A DNA stretch of 64,000 nt from Flavobacteriaceae bacterium UBA1682 (lineage in GTDB: Bacteria > Bacteroidota > Bacteroidia > Flavobacteriales > Flavobacteriaceae), in contig DCKE01000027.1 in assembly GCA_002320285.1 (NCBI GenBank), forward strand, positions 140,272 through 204,271. Reading direction: 5' to 3'. Below, piece after piece: positions 1-9,080 of the stretch. Under the pieces are notes generated by a model. It was not told where the DNA came from, ran no database searches, and was given only the letters and a program-made list of their open reading frames with translations. Each line of letters opens with the position of its first letter. Position 1 is the stretch's first letter. The translations under genes and the position numbers were made by a program.

Positions 1-22
1 CTGCCTACTGCTCTATCCCGCG
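1..22 (-). tRNA. initiator tRNA-Met, 5' part only (cut by window edge)
   Basis: These 22 bases, read on the minus strand, are identical to the first 22 bases of the complete initiator tRNA at 135-207. The gene runs off the left edge, so the anticodon is not visible. Its identity rests on the match to the neighbour and on having the same promoter box just upstream. It is one of at least two tandem copies. Confidence 0.75.
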
Positions 23-34
23 ATGTTTGAGGTG

Positions 35-42
35 CAAATGTA
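35..42 (-). promoter_or_regulatory. -7 box (TACATTTG) of the edge tRNA-Met copy
   Basis: On the minus strand this reads TACATTTG, a perfect match to the Bacteroidota -7 consensus TAnnTTTG, 12 bases upstream of the tRNA 5' end. The bases around it match those at the same place before the second tRNA copy. No clear -33 TTTG was found. Confidence 0.55.
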
Positions 43-134
43 TTGCAATTTTTTGAATTATCAAAATTTATTTTCAGATTTTATTCCTAAGAGCGTTTTG
101 ATAAAAATATCCTTTTTTATAAGGAGTAACTTAG

Positions 135-207
135 TAGCGGGAACAGGACTCGAACCTGTGACCTTCGGGTTATGAGCCCGACGAGCTGCCTACTGCTCTA
201 TCCCGCG
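135..207 (-). tRNA. initiator tRNA-fMet (CAT)
   Basis: A 73-base cloverleaf on the minus strand with anticodon CAT. Two initiator hallmarks are visible: position 1 (C) faces U at position 72, so the end of the acceptor stem is unpaired, and the anticodon stem carries three consecutive G:C pairs (GGG/CCC). The 3' end stops at the discriminator A with no encoded CCA. A second copy lies about 110 bases away at the window edge. Confidence 0.95.
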
Positions 208-218
208 ATTTTGTAGTG

Positions 219-226
219 CAAATGTA
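219..226 (-). promoter_or_regulatory. -7 box (TACATTTG) of tRNA-fMet
   Basis: The minus strand reads TACATTTG 12 bases upstream of the tRNA 5' end. This is the same box at the same spacing as before the other tRNA-Met copy, so each copy seems to carry its own promoter. Confidence 0.55.
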
Positions 227-296
227 CAACGTTTTTTGTATTAAAAAAGAATTTAAAGCTCTTTATTTTTTATTTTCTCTATTTGATTGATATAGC

Positions 297-304
297 TACC
301 TTTG
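297..304 (+). promoter_or_regulatory. -7 box (TACCTTTG) upstream of era
   Basis: TACCTTTG matches the Bacteroidota -7 consensus TAnnTTTG and ends 20 bases before the era start codon, giving a short leader. No convincing -33 element was found at the expected distance. Confidence 0.5.
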
Positions 305-324
305 TCAACGTAAATAAATAACAT

Positions 325-1209
325 ATGACACATAAAGCAGGCTTTGTAAATATAATTGGTAATCCGAATGTCGGAAAATCCACTCTAATGAATGCCTTCG
401 TAGGAGAGCGTTTGTCTATCATCACTTCGAAAGCACAAACCACCAGACATAGGATTCTAGGTATTGTTAATGGAGAAGATTTTCAAATCATGTTTTCGGA
501 TACTCCAGGAATCATTAAGCCCGCTTATGATTTGCAAAAATCGATGATGGATTTTGTGAAGTCGGCTTTTGAAGATGCCGATATCTTATTGTACATGGTG
601 GAGATCGGAGAAAAGGAACTTAAAGATGAAGCGTTTTTTAAGAGAATAACCAACTCCTCTATACCGGTATTGTTGCTGCTCAATAAAATTGACTTATCGA
701 ATCAAGAGCAATTGGTAGAGCAAGTAGCGCTTTGGCAAGAGAAGGTACCCAATGCAGAGATCTTTCCAATCTCGGCCTTGGAGAAATTTAATGTAACCGA
801 AGTTTTTGAGCGCATTATTCAATTGCTACCAGAATCACCCGCTTACTATCCGAAGGATGCCTTAACGGACAAACCGGAGCGTTTCTTTGTCAATGAAATT
901 ATACGGGAGAAAATCCTATTGTGCTATGACAAGGAAATTCCTTATTCGGTAGAGATTGAAACGGAGGAATTTTTAGAAGATGAAGAGATTATTCGAATTA
1001 GAGCGTTGATTATGGTGGAACGCGATAGTCAAAAGGGAATTATTATTGGACATAAAGGGGCTGCAATCAAAAAGGTGGGAATTATGGCAAGAGAGCAATT
1101 AGAAAAGTTTTTTGGCAAGCAAGTGCACATTGAACTCTTTGTAAAAGTGAATAAAGATTGGAGAAATAGTGCTTTCCAATTGCGTCGTTTTGGGTACAAT
1201 CAAAAATAA
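325..1209 (+). CDS. era: GTPase Era, 16S rRNA processing and 30S assembly
   Basis: Era is a GTPase that binds the 3' end of 16S rRNA and helps mature the 30S subunit in the cytoplasm. The 294-residue length is normal. The G1 loop GNPNVGKS is at residues 12-19, G3 DTPG at 59-62 and G4 NKID at 120-123. The C-terminal KH RNA-binding domain carries GHKG at 242-245. The ATG at 325 follows a -7 box by 20 bases with no Shine-Dalgarno sequence, as is normal in this phylum. der, another ribosome-assembly GTPase, follows 118 bases downstream but has its own -7 box. Confidence 0.97.
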   Translation: MTHKAGFVNIIGNPNVGKSTLMNAFVGERLSIITSKAQTTRHRILGIVNGEDFQIMFSDTPGIIKPAYDLQKSMMDFVKSAFEDADILLYMVEIGEKELKDEAFFKRITNSSIPVLLLLNKIDLSNQEQLVEQVALWQEKVPNAEIFPISALEKFNVTEVFERIIQLLPESPAYYPKDALTDKPERFFVNEIIREKILLCYDKEIPYSVEIETEEFLEDEEIIRIRALIMVERDSQKGIIIGHKGAAIKKVGIMAREQLEKFFGKQVHIELFVKVNKDWRNSAFQLRRFGYNQK

Positions 1210-1300
1210 CTAAAGCGTTACTTTTCTTGATTTATTAGAGTATTATTGAGTTTATTCACAATTGAAAAATAAAAATAAACGAAATCTCGCGTCGAAATAG

Positions 1301-1308
1301 TACCTTTG
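1301..1308 (+). promoter_or_regulatory. -7 box (TACCTTTG) upstream of der
   Basis: TACCTTTG matches TAnnTTTG and ends 19 bases before the der start codon. The same box at nearly the same distance precedes era, so both GTPase genes probably start from their own promoter with a very short leader. Confidence 0.5.
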
Positions 1309-1327
1309 CAAAATATTTATAGGAGTT

Positions 1328-2632
1328 ATGAACAATATAGTAGCCATAGTTGGGAGACCAAATGTAGGAAAATCCACCTTTTTTAATCGATTGATTCAAA
1401 GAAGAGAAGCCATTGTGGATTCAGTGAGTGGAGTTACACGTGATAGAAATTACGGCAAAAGTGAATGGAATGGAAAAGAGTTTTCTGTAATAGATACTGG
1501 GGGATATATAAAAGGATCGGATGATGTTTTTGAAGCAGAAATCAGACGTCAGGTAGAATTAGCGATTGATGAAGCTGATGCAATTATCTTTATGGTAGAT
1601 GTGGAAGAGGGGATTACTCCTATGGATGCAGAAGTAGCAAAATTGCTTAGAAAGGTTACTAAACCGATATTTCTAGCGGTTAATAAAGTAGATAACGGAC
1701 AAAGAGAAAAAGATGCTTACGAATTCTATAACTTAGGATTAGGGGAGTATTTTACTATTGCTGGAATGACGGGAAGTGGAACGGGAGATTTATTAGATGC
1801 CTTGGTAATTGCTTTACCAGACAATCCTATAGTCGAAGAAGTGACCTTGCCTCGTTTTGCTGTTGTTGGAAGACCAAATGCAGGGAAGTCCAGTTTTATC
1901 AATGCATTAATTGGAGAAGATCGATATATCGTTACGGACATAGCAGGTACTACAAGAGATGCTATTGACACGAGATACAACCGTTTTGGTTTTGAATTTA
2001 ATTTAGTGGATACGGCTGGAATCAGACGTAAAGCGAAGGTTAAAGAAGATTTGGAATTTTATTCTGTAATGCGTTCTGTTCGTGCTATCGAACACAGTGA
2101 TGTCTGTATCTTAATCGTTGATGCTACTCGTGGCTTCGAAGGTCAGGATCAAAGTATTTTCTGGCTGGCAGAAAAAAATAGAAAGGGAATCGTTATTTTG
2201 ATCAATAAGTGGGATTTGGTAGAGAAAGAAACCATGACTACCGTACAATTTGAAAAGGATATCAGAGAAAAAATCGCACCTTTTACGGATGTGCCAATTA
2301 TTTTTACATCGACAATTACCAAACAGAGGTTATTGAAAGCTTTGGAAACGGCAGTAAACGTTTTTGAAACGCGTAAAAGAAGAATAGCTACCTCTAAGTT
2401 TAATGAGACGATGTTGCCAATTATTGAGCAAACACCGCCACCTGCACTTAAAGGAAAATATGTGAAAATTAAATATTGTATGCAATTACCGACTGCAACA
2501 CCTCAGTTTGTGTTTTTTGCTAATTTACCTCAATATGTTAAGGATCCGTACAAGCGATTTATTGAAAATAAACTTCGTGAGATCTATGATTTTAACGGGG
2601 TTCCGATAGATTTGTATTTCAGACAAAAATAA
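1328..2632 (+). CDS. der: GTPase Der (EngA), 50S subunit assembly
   Basis: Der is the double GTPase that assists 50S ribosomal subunit maturation. Two G domains are visible in tandem. The first has GRPNVGKS at residues 9-16, DTGG at 56-59 and NKVD at 119-122. The second has GRPNAGKS at 181-188, DTAG at 228-231 and NKWD at 293-296. A C-terminal KH-like domain of about 80 residues follows, and the 434-residue length is standard. An intrinsic terminator starts about 20 bases after the stop codon. Confidence 0.97.
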   Translation: MNNIVAIVGRPNVGKSTFFNRLIQRREAIVDSVSGVTRDRNYGKSEWNGKEFSVIDTGGYIKGSDDVFEAEIRRQVELAIDEADAIIFMVDVEEGITPMDAEVAKLLRKVTKPIFLAVNKVDNGQREKDAYEFYNLGLGEYFTIAGMTGSGTGDLLDALVIALPDNPIVEEVTLPRFAVVGRPNAGKSSFINALIGEDRYIVTDIAGTTRDAIDTRYNRFGFEFNLVDTAGIRRKAKVKEDLEFYSVMRSVRAIEHSDVCILIVDATRGFEGQDQSIFWLAEKNRKGIVILINKWDLVEKETMTTVQFEKDIREKIAPFTDVPIIFTSTITKQRLLKALETAVNVFETRKRRIATSKFNETMLPIIEQTPPPALKGKYVKIKYCMQLPTATPQFVFFANLPQYVKDPYKRFIENKLREIYDFNGVPIDLYFRQK

Positions 2633-2650
2633 TTTTTATATAATTAAAAA

Positions 2651-2690
2651 AATGCGGTTATTGTTTACTCAATTAAACCGCATTTTTTTT
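2651..2690 (+). terminator. intrinsic terminator after der
   Basis: The inverted repeat ATGCGGTT / AACCGCAT (2652-2659 and 2676-2683) is followed by a run of T. It covers the upstream in-frame ATG at 2652 of the next reading frame, which argues that the next gene really starts at 2700. Confidence 0.75.
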
Positions 2691-2699
2691 TGCTCCAAA

Positions 2700-5492
2700 A
2701 TGAAACAAATAATACTTTTTTTGGCGTTGATGATAGCAGGGTTAAGTCACGCGCAAAGTACTTTAGAGTTAAAAGGAAATGTACTGGATGAGAACAAGAA
2801 ACCCATCGAAGCAGCAACTGTTTTTTTATCCGTTTTAAAAGATTCAACCTTGATTGATTACACGGTGACCAATCTAAAGGGAGGATTTAATCTTAAAGTA
2901 AAGAAGCAAGCACGTCCTGTTTTTTTAAAGGTTTCCATGTTGGGTTATACCGATTATATCAAACAATTGAGTGACCTTAATGCGGACTTGGATTTAGCTG
3001 AAATTCAAATAAAGAGCGTAACTACTGATTTGGACGAATTGGTGATCATAACCGATATACCTCCAATTCGAATAAAAAAAGATACCGTGGAGTTTAATGC
3101 TACTTCATTTAAAGTGCGTCCTGATGCCAATGTAGAAGAATTGCTCAAAAAATTACCTGGAGTAGAAATCGATGCCGATAAGAAAATCACTGTAAATGGT
3201 AAAGAGGTCAATCAAATTCTCGTGAATGGTAAACCGTTTTTTGACGAAGATGGAAAAATTGCATTGCAGAATTTACCAGCCGAAATCATCAATAAAATAC
3301 AGGTTTCCGATACGAAAACCAAGAAGGAAGAGTTTACAAAAAAAGCGTCGAGTTCGAATAACGTCAGTATCAATCTGACGATTGATGAGGATAAAAACAA
3401 AGGGTTTTTCGGTAAATTTATGGGGGGCTATGGGTCTGATAAACGTTATGAGGGCAGTGCTATAGCCAATTATTTTAAGGGCAAACAGAAGATAAGCGTA
3501 TTAGCTTCCTCGAATAATATCAATGCTTCGGGTTTTTCTATGGATGAAGTATTTGATAATATGGGAGGTGGAAGAAGCAGAACGGGAAGTTACGGTGCTT
3601 CGGGTTCTGGAGGTGGTGGAATCACACAATCCAATATGCTTGGAGTTAATTATACTGACGAATTTATAAAAGATTTAAGTACTTCGGGTAGCTACTTTTA
3701 CAATTCTAGTGATAGTGAAAATAAAAATAGATCGACTCGTATCAATCTGTTGCCATCAGGGGAGTTCACCACCTATTCGAATGCTTTGACAAATCAAAAT
3801 AGCGAGTCTCACAATGGAAACTTCTCTGTTGAGTATAAAATTGATTCTACAGCAACCTTGTTTATTGCGCCAAAAATTACGAAGTCATTTCGAGCTTCTC
3901 GGTCGAGTGCTGATGAGTATGCTGTAGATCAATTGGGAAGTCGTTTAAATGAAAGCAATTCTACATCCTACAGTTCATCGAATGGAATCAATTTTTCCAA
4001 TCAAATTCGCTATACCAAAAATCTCAAAAGGGTAGGGCAGTATTTTACCGTTGCATTAACAAATCAAAACAGCGTTGATGAAGGGCAGACGCGTAACGAG
4101 TCAGAAACCAAATTTTTTCAAGAAACGGATAAAGATGATTTTAGAAAACAATATAATGTTAGCCGAACTACATCAGATAATTACGGCTTGGCTTTAGAAT
4201 TTTCACAACCTATAGTAGATTCCTTGTCTTTAGAGTTTAGTTTGGGGTATGATTGGGTTAAGGGAGTTCAAGAAGATCAGGTATTTGACTTTAATGAGCT
4301 TACTCAGGGATATGATCGTATCAATACTGATTTGACGAATTATTATGACACTCAAACTAAAACAATTAGACCAACTACGGCTATTCAGATAGCAAAATCA
4401 AAATTCACTTTAAATTTAACTCCGGGATTAGCGATCACTCAATACGATGTTAATGCCATTTATAAAGAGGAGGATATCAATTTTTCGAAAGAATATATTT
4501 TACCCGTTATGAATGCTTTTTTAAATTATCGTTTTAATAAGGCTTTGTCGCTTTGGGGATCTTATCAATATAACGTTCAAATGCCTAATGCAAGGGCTGT
4601 TCTCGATTTTGAAGACGTGTCAAACCCATTAAACACCATAGTAGGAAATCCAGATTTAAGCCCAAATAAATCGCATAGTACGTTTTTAAGTTTTAGAAAT
4701 TATGATTTCGCAAGTCGATCGGGTTATAGTGTTTATGCGGGAGGTAGTTATTTTGATAACCAGAATGTAACTTCATCGATTTATGACGAAAATAGAAAAC
4801 GCACAACGACTTATCGGGAATTGTCAGGAGCTTATTCGTATTGGATCGGGGGTAACTGGAATAAATCCTATACCATAGATGAACACAAAATTCGCTATGG
4901 ACTTGATGTGCGGTATTCTTTGAATAACAGTAAGGGTTTTACCGACGGTGAATTGTATGAAGCCCTATCGAATTCCGTTTCTCCTAGAATATATCTAAGT
5001 TGGGATTATGGAGACTTTCTGTCTATTATGCCATCGTATAATTATTCTTCAAACCGAACAAAGTATAATAATTACGCTGTAGAATCGGCAACCACTTTTT
5101 CGCATCGCGTTAATGTACAAGCTACAACCTATTGGCCGGAAAATTGGGTTTTTGGCAATGATTTTGGGTATACTTACAATTCGAATATTGCACCTGGATT
5201 TAAAAGAGATTTTTATCTGTGGAATACCAGTTTGTCCTATGCTTTCTTTGACAAAAAGTTTATGGCTAAGGTTAAGATCTATGATGTATTAAATCAAAAT
5301 ATCAGTTCAACCAGAACGATAGATCCGACAATGATTATCGATTCGGAAAACACGGTATTAAAGCGTTATGTGATGTTTTCGTTGACCTATAAGATTGATC
5401 AATTTGGTGGAAAACAAACAAAAAGTGAACGTCCGAATAGAGGTGGCCAAGGTAGGGGCGCTTCCTCGAATATGAGGATTCGAACGAATTAA
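2700..5492 (+). CDS. outer-membrane beta-barrel protein, TonB-receptor-like with CarboxypepD_reg-like domain
   Basis: The protein has 930 residues from the chosen start. A signal peptide (MKQIILFLALMIAGLSHAQ) is followed by a carboxypeptidase-regulatory-like beta-sandwich (about residues 20-105), a plug-like region and a long barrel rich in Tyr/Asn/Ser strands. The tail is rich in Gly and Arg. This is the outer_membrane_beta-barrel class common in Flavobacteriia. The substrate is unknown and no enzyme partner sits beside it. The frame is open from 2652, but that ATG lies inside the der terminator and would put 16 polar residues before the signal peptide, so I start at 2700. Confidence 0.8.
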   Translation: MKQIILFLALMIAGLSHAQSTLELKGNVLDENKKPIEAATVFLSVLKDSTLIDYTVTNLKGGFNLKVKKQARPVFLKVSMLGYTDYIKQLSDLNADLDLAEIQIKSVTTDLDELVIITDIPPIRIKKDTVEFNATSFKVRPDANVEELLKKLPGVEIDADKKITVNGKEVNQILVNGKPFFDEDGKIALQNLPAEIINKIQVSDTKTKKEEFTKKASSSNNVSINLTIDEDKNKGFFGKFMGGYGSDKRYEGSAIANYFKGKQKISVLASSNNINASGFSMDEVFDNMGGGRSRTGSYGASGSGGGGITQSNMLGVNYTDEFIKDLSTSGSYFYNSSDSENKNRSTRINLLPSGEFTTYSNALTNQNSESHNGNFSVEYKIDSTATLFIAPKITKSFRASRSSADEYAVDQLGSRLNESNSTSYSSSNGINFSNQIRYTKNLKRVGQYFTVALTNQNSVDEGQTRNESETKFFQETDKDDFRKQYNVSRTTSDNYGLALEFSQPIVDSLSLEFSLGYDWVKGVQEDQVFDFNELTQGYDRINTDLTNYYDTQTKTIRPTTAIQIAKSKFTLNLTPGLAITQYDVNAIYKEEDINFSKEYILPVMNAFLNYRFNKALSLWGSYQYNVQMPNARAVLDFEDVSNPLNTIVGNPDLSPNKSHSTFLSFRNYDFASRSGYSVYAGGSYFDNQNVTSSIYDENRKRTTTYRELSGAYSYWIGGNWNKSYTIDEHKIRYGLDVRYSLNNSKGFTDGELYEALSNSVSPRIYLSWDYGDFLSIMPSYNYSSNRTKYNNYAVESATTFSHRVNVQATTYWPENWVFGNDFGYTYNSNIAPGFKRDFYLWNTSLSYAFFDKKFMAKVKIYDVLNQNISSTRTIDPTMIIDSENTVLKRYVMFSLTYKIDQFGGKQTKSERPNRGGQGRGASSNMRIRTN

Positions 5493-5527
5493 GTTAGCAA
5501 TTTAAAACGATTTGTAAGCTAAAAATA

Positions 5528-5567
5528 AAAAAGCTGCGGCGATTCCTAGGAATCGCCGCAGCTTTTT
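5528..5567. terminator. bidirectional terminator, perfect palindrome
   Basis: A perfect inverted repeat (AAGCTGCGGCGATTCC and its complement) is centred on the TA at 5547-5548 and flanked by A and T runs. It lies between convergent genes and can end transcription from both sides. Confidence 0.85.
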
Positions 5568-5583
5568 TATGTACTCCTTGTTT

Positions 5584-6405
5584 TTACCAGCTTCCGCCAG
5601 CACCTCCACCGGAAAATCCGCCGCCGCCGAATCCACCACCGATTCCGCCGCCGCCAAATCCACCGCCGCCGCCGCTTCCACCGCCGCCAAATCCACCACG
5701 ACCTAAGCTGCTCAGTATGATCATCTCTCCTAAGCTCGGTCCGGAAAATTGGCCGCCATTTCCACCTCTGCCGTTTTTGCCGCCCCCTTTTCTGCTAAAT
5801 ATAAACAGTAGAAAAACCACTGCAAGGATGATTAGTATGATGGTACCTATGCTCTCGCCGCTGTCGGGGTTCGCTTGTCGAGTTCCTTTGTATTTACCTT
5901 TTAGTATTTCAATTACAGCATCAGTTCCCTTGTCTAAACCCTGGTAGTAATTGCCCGTTTTAAATTCGGGGATGATAATGTCTCGAATCATTTGGCCAAC
6001 AACGCCCGCTGTTAATCGGTCTTCAACGCCGTAGCCCGGAGCAATATGTATCTTGCGCTCGTTTAGTGCTAATAGGATCAGTATGCCATTGTCTTCTTTC
6101 TCTTTTCCCAAACCCCACTTTTGAGCCCAGGTGGTGGTTAGTACGGCAATATCCTCTCCTTTTAATGAGGGAATTGTAACAATAACCATTTGTGAAGAGG
6201 TTGAGTCAGAATAATGAATTAACTTCCTTTCAAGAGTGCCTTTTTCAGAGGGACTTAAAATTTTAGCATAATCAAATACGGTGGTTTGCTCTGCTGATTT
6301 CTTAGGCTTTTCGGGTATCGTATATTGACTATATCCAAGAGTGCTGATTAAAACAATAATAATAACTAGGCTTCTTTGATAAGCTTTTTGAAAAAAATTT
6401 TTCAT
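5584..6405 (-). CDS. TPM-domain membrane protein with glycine-rich tail
   Basis: The 273-residue protein has an N-terminal signal or anchor segment. A TPM domain (PF04536, also called the TPM_phosphatase or YgcG family) spans about residues 35-165, including the stretch DNGILILLALNERKIHI typical of the family. A transmembrane segment lies near residues 185-205, and the tail is almost pure Gly/Ser/Phe. TPM proteins are membrane-attached on the outer face of the inner membrane, and their role is poorly known; links to photosystem repair and respiratory complexes exist in other groups. It is last in the lemA operon and directly abuts the other TPM gene. Confidence 0.85.
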   Translation of the reverse strand: MKNFFQKAYQRSLVIIIVLISTLGYSQYTIPEKPKKSAEQTTVFDYAKILSPSEKGTLERKLIHYSDSTSSQMVIVTIPSLKGEDIAVLTTTWAQKWGLGKEKEDNGILILLALNERKIHIAPGYGVEDRLTAGVVGQMIRDIIIPEFKTGNYYQGLDKGTDAVIEILKGKYKGTRQANPDSGESIGTIILIILAVVFLLFIFSRKGGGKNGRGGNGGQFSGPSLGEMIILSSLGRGGFGGGGSGGGGGFGGGGIGGGFGGGGFSGGGAGGSW

Positions 6406-6843
6406 TTATCCTTTTGATATTTCATTTGGAAGTTCGTTGATGTCATCTTTTTGATAAGGAAAAAAAGCTTTGAGTTTTTCACCTGATCTAAGAATACCTT
6501 CAATTAATCCGGTTTTAAAGTCCGAGATTTTAAAATGATGGATGACCGTATCTTTTATACAGTCCCAAAAATCAGCCTCGACTTTTTTATGGATTCCTTC
6601 GTCACCAATGATGACGAAGGATTTGTCTTCTACAGCTAAATAGAATAGTACGCCGTTTCTCTCTGCTGTTTTATCCATGTTTAAATCATAGAAAACTTCT
6701 TTCGCTCGGTCAAACGCGGGTAGGTCGGTATGCCCTTCTAGGTGTACTCGAATTTCTCCCGAAGTATTTTCTTCGGCTTTAATAATCGCTTGGACTATCT
6801 CTGCTTCGTCAGCATCGGAAAAAAAATCTTCTACTAGTGCCAT
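6406..6843 (-). CDS. TPM-domain protein, short soluble form
   Basis: The 145-residue protein consists of little more than a TPM domain. It has the same core pattern as its downstream neighbour (GEIRVHLEGHTD, then NGVLFYLAVEDKSFVIIGDEGI) but no signal peptide or membrane segment. Its stop codon directly abuts the start codon of the longer TPM gene, and lemA lies 13 bases upstream, so the three are surely co-transcribed. The triad LemA, short TPM, long Gly-rich TPM recurs in Bacteroidota. Its function is unknown. Confidence 0.85.
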   Translation of the reverse strand: MALVEDFFSDADEAEIVQAIIKAEENTSGEIRVHLEGHTDLPAFDRAKEVFYDLNMDKTAERNGVLFYLAVEDKSFVIIGDEGIHKKVEADFWDCIKDTVIHHFKISDFKTGLIEGILRSGEKLKAFFPYQKDDINELPNEISKG

Positions 6844-6856
6844 GTTTATCTTTAAA

Positions 6857-7447
6857 TTAAAATTTAACTTCTACCGGTTTCTCAGCACCAGCAACGGCTT
6901 CGAAGTACGCTTTTTCGCTAAATCCGAACAAACCTGCGAAAATTTTATTTGGAAAACTGTTCACGTGAGTATTGTATACTTTCACATTTTCATTAAAACG
7001 GGTTCTCGCTGTTAGAATTTGATTTTCTGTGCTAGCCAATTCATCCTGCAGCTTCAAGAAATTTTGATTGGCCTTTAGATCAGGATATCTTTCTACACTA
7101 ACCAACAATCTAGAAAGGGCAGATGACACGCCACTTTGAGCTTGGTTGAATTCTTTTAATTGTTCTGGAGTGATGTTAGATGGATCAATAACCGTTTTGG
7201 TTGCTTCAGAACGTGCTTTAATAACGCTTTCTAAAGTGCTTTTTTCAAAATCAGCAGCACCTTTGACAGTGTTGACCAAGTTTCCAATTAAATCATTTCT
7301 TCGTTGATAGGCTGTTTCAACATTTCCCCAACTCTCTCTAATGTTTTCATTAAGGGTTACGGCAGTGTTGTTGATATTTTTTGCCCAACTGTAAAGACCA
7401 ATTACGATTACAGCAATAATAATTACGGGGATAAGCCACTTTTTCAT
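6857..7447 (-). CDS. lemA: LemA family protein
   Basis: The 196-residue protein has one N-terminal transmembrane helix (residues 4-22) followed by a long helical domain. Family landmarks include the ESWGNVETAYQRRNDLIGNLV region near residues 38-58 and a VERYPDLKANQNFLKLQ-like core near 118-134. LemA proteins are membrane-anchored helical bundles of unclear function that occur with TPM proteins, as here. The gene lies 18 bases after the MerR regulator and 13 before the first TPM gene, in a five-gene minus-strand operon. Confidence 0.92.
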   Translation of the reverse strand: MKKWLIPVIIIAVIVIGLYSWAKNINNTAVTLNENIRESWGNVETAYQRRNDLIGNLVNTVKGAADFEKSTLESVIKARSEATKTVIDPSNITPEQLKEFNQAQSGVSSALSRLLVSVERYPDLKANQNFLKLQDELASTENQILTARTRFNENVKVYNTHVNSFPNKIFAGLFGFSEKAYFEAVAGAEKPVEVKF

Positions 7448-7465
7448 AGGAAGTTTGTTTTTTTG

Positions 7466-7795
7466 TTAAAGTTCGTTTTTAATATGGATCAAAGTTGATT
7501 TAATTGCTTCTAATTTACGAATAATTTCGAAAGTGTCGAGAGATTTTTTCGGTTTAGCCTTGATGTACTCTTTGGCGCCATCTAAGGTAAAGCCGCGCTC
7601 TTTGACTAAATGAAAGATCAGGCGTAAATTTTTTACATCTTCGGGCGTAAACATGCGATTGCCTTTGGCGTTTTTTTTGGGTTTGAGAATATCAAATTCC
7701 TTTTCCCAAAAGCGCAAAAGCGAGGTGTTTACGTCAAACGCTTTGGCTAATTCGCCTATGCTGTAATATCGTTTTTCGGGTAAATCTATATGCAT
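7466..7795 (-). CDS. MerR-family transcriptional regulator (short)
   Basis: The 109-residue protein has the MerR winged-helix DNA-binding domain at residues 8-78, including YYSIGELAKAFDVNTSLLRFW and RMFTPEDVKNLRLI. It lacks the long effector-binding C-terminus of classical MerR, which fits the small MerR-like regulators found near M23 peptidase genes in Flavobacteriia. The ATG overlaps the stop codon of the upstream M23 peptidase gene (TAATG), so the two are translationally coupled. The target and effector are unknown. Confidence 0.85.
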   Translation of the reverse strand: MHIDLPEKRYYSIGELAKAFDVNTSLLRFWEKEFDILKPKKNAKGNRMFTPEDVKNLRLIFHLVKERGFTLDGAKEYIKAKPKKSLDTFEIIRKLEAIKSTLIHIKNEL

Positions 7796-8772
7796 TAGTC
7801 TAAAGATTGATTTTCATGATTAGCTGCTTGTGAAAGTAACTCGAACTCTTTAGCAGAAATAGAGCCATAGTAGAAGTTAAGGGGATTCATTACCTCATTG
7901 TTATAATGTACTTCGTAATGTAAATGCGGAGCTTCGCTTCGACCGGTATTGCCGACATAACCGATTAAATCGCCTCTTTTAATTTTTTGACCAGCTTTGA
8001 CATTGTATTTGCTTAAATGGGCATAACGCGTCAAATAACCAAAACCGTGTTTGATTTCGATTAGATTACCGTAGCCAGACAATTGATTATTAGCGCGAAT
8101 AACCTCTCCATCACCAGTTGCATAAACCGGAGTTCCCGGCTTAGAAGAAAAATCCATTCCTTCATGAAACTTGCGGATTTTGGTAAAGGGGTCGGTTCGA
8201 TAACCAAAACCAGAGGCAACTCGGGTCATATCTTCGGTCTTTATCGGTTGAATAGCCGGAATAGCCGCCAATAGTTTTTCTTTCCCTTTGGCTAAATTAA
8301 TAATGTCATCCAAAGAGCGGGATTGAATGGCGGTTTGTTTTAAGATACGATCTACTTTTTTTGTCGTACTCTTTACCAGTTCTGAATTGTTAAATCCCTC
8401 GAGGTCTTTATATCGGTTGTATCCTCCAAATCCGGAACGTCTTTGTTCACTTGGAATAGGAGTGGTGTTGAAATAGGATCTATAGATGTAATTATCTCGA
8501 ACCTCCAATTCATTAAGTACTTGCTCAATTAAATCAATCTTTCGATTTAAAATGGCGTAATTGGTTTTGAAGTTTTCGATTTCTCGAGCCTGCATTTTGT
8601 CCCTTGGTGTTTCAAAGATCGAGGTATTCAATAAAATGATTAACCCCAACAAACCGAACATCGCGGATGAGAATATAAATAGCAAAATAAACCCGATTTG
8701 CTTGCGCTTTTTGGGTTGTACTTTTTGATAGGCTAGTTTTTCGGAATCGTAATAATATTTTACCTTAGACAT
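7795..8772 (-). CDS. M23 (LytM) metallopeptidase, membrane-anchored
   Basis: The 325-residue protein is a cell-wall endopeptidase or division-regulator type. It has an N-terminal cytoplasmic basic stretch, a transmembrane helix (about residues 26-49), a coiled-coil region (about 60-95) and a C-terminal LytM domain (about 185-310). The zinc site is complete: H203 and D207 in HEGMDF, H252 in YAHL, and H283/H285 in HLH. It probably cleaves or senses peptidoglycan peptides in the periplasm. It is first in the operon M23-MerR-LemA-TPM-TPM, with a -7 box about 70 bases upstream. Confidence 0.93.
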   Translation of the reverse strand: MSKVKYYYDSEKLAYQKVQPKKRKQIGFILLFIFSSAMFGLLGLIILLNTSIFETPRDKMQAREIENFKTNYAILNRKIDLIEQVLNELEVRDNYIYRSYFNTTPIPSEQRRSGFGGYNRYKDLEGFNNSELVKSTTKKVDRILKQTAIQSRSLDDIINLAKGKEKLLAAIPAIQPIKTEDMTRVASGFGYRTDPFTKIRKFHEGMDFSSKPGTPVYATGDGEVIRANNQLSGYGNLIEIKHGFGYLTRYAHLSKYNVKAGQKIKRGDLIGYVGNTGRSEAPHLHYEVHYNNEVMNPLNFYYGSISAKEFELLSQAANHENQSLD

Positions 8773-9080
8773 ATATTAAAAAATGCTATTTTTGCATGTT
8801 AAAGTACCTTGTATTTCATGCTTGCGAGTCGATTAGATAACAAATGTAAAAAATGTTTTGATGATAGTATTTCTATTTAGCCATTTTAATACTAGTTTAA
8901 TATCTAATACGCTCAAAAGTATTTAAAAAAGCCAATAAATCTGGATTTGATAGGAGCTAAATTATTTAATAATAAAAAATCACCGGTTTCAATTCTTGGA
9001 ATCACTCTGTAGTATGGTAATAGATAACTGTAATCAAGAGTTTTTCATGAGAAGCCTTAAACAAAAAATATAAACGCGAT
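8773..9080. other. intergenic region between the divergent M23 and alaS genes
   Basis: About 308 bases without a gene. The minus-strand -7 box for the M23 operon lies at 8841-8848. A plus-strand TATTTTTG (8787-8794) matches the -7 consensus and could give alaS a leader of about 280 bases. A weak ACTCT/AGAGT pairing near 9004-9042 ahead of a T run is the only other structure I see. No T-box or known riboswitch was recognised. Confidence 0.5.
8841..8848 (-). promoter_or_regulatory. -7 box (TACATTTG) of the M23-MerR-lemA-TPM operon
   Basis: The minus strand reads TACATTTG, the same box as before the initiator tRNAs, about 69 bases upstream of the M23 start. No good -33 element was seen. Confidence 0.4.

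Noticed and set aside
2652..2699. Start of the outer-membrane barrel gene at 2652
   Set aside because: This ATG lies inside the der terminator stem, and the extra 16 residues precede a clean signal peptide starting at 2700.
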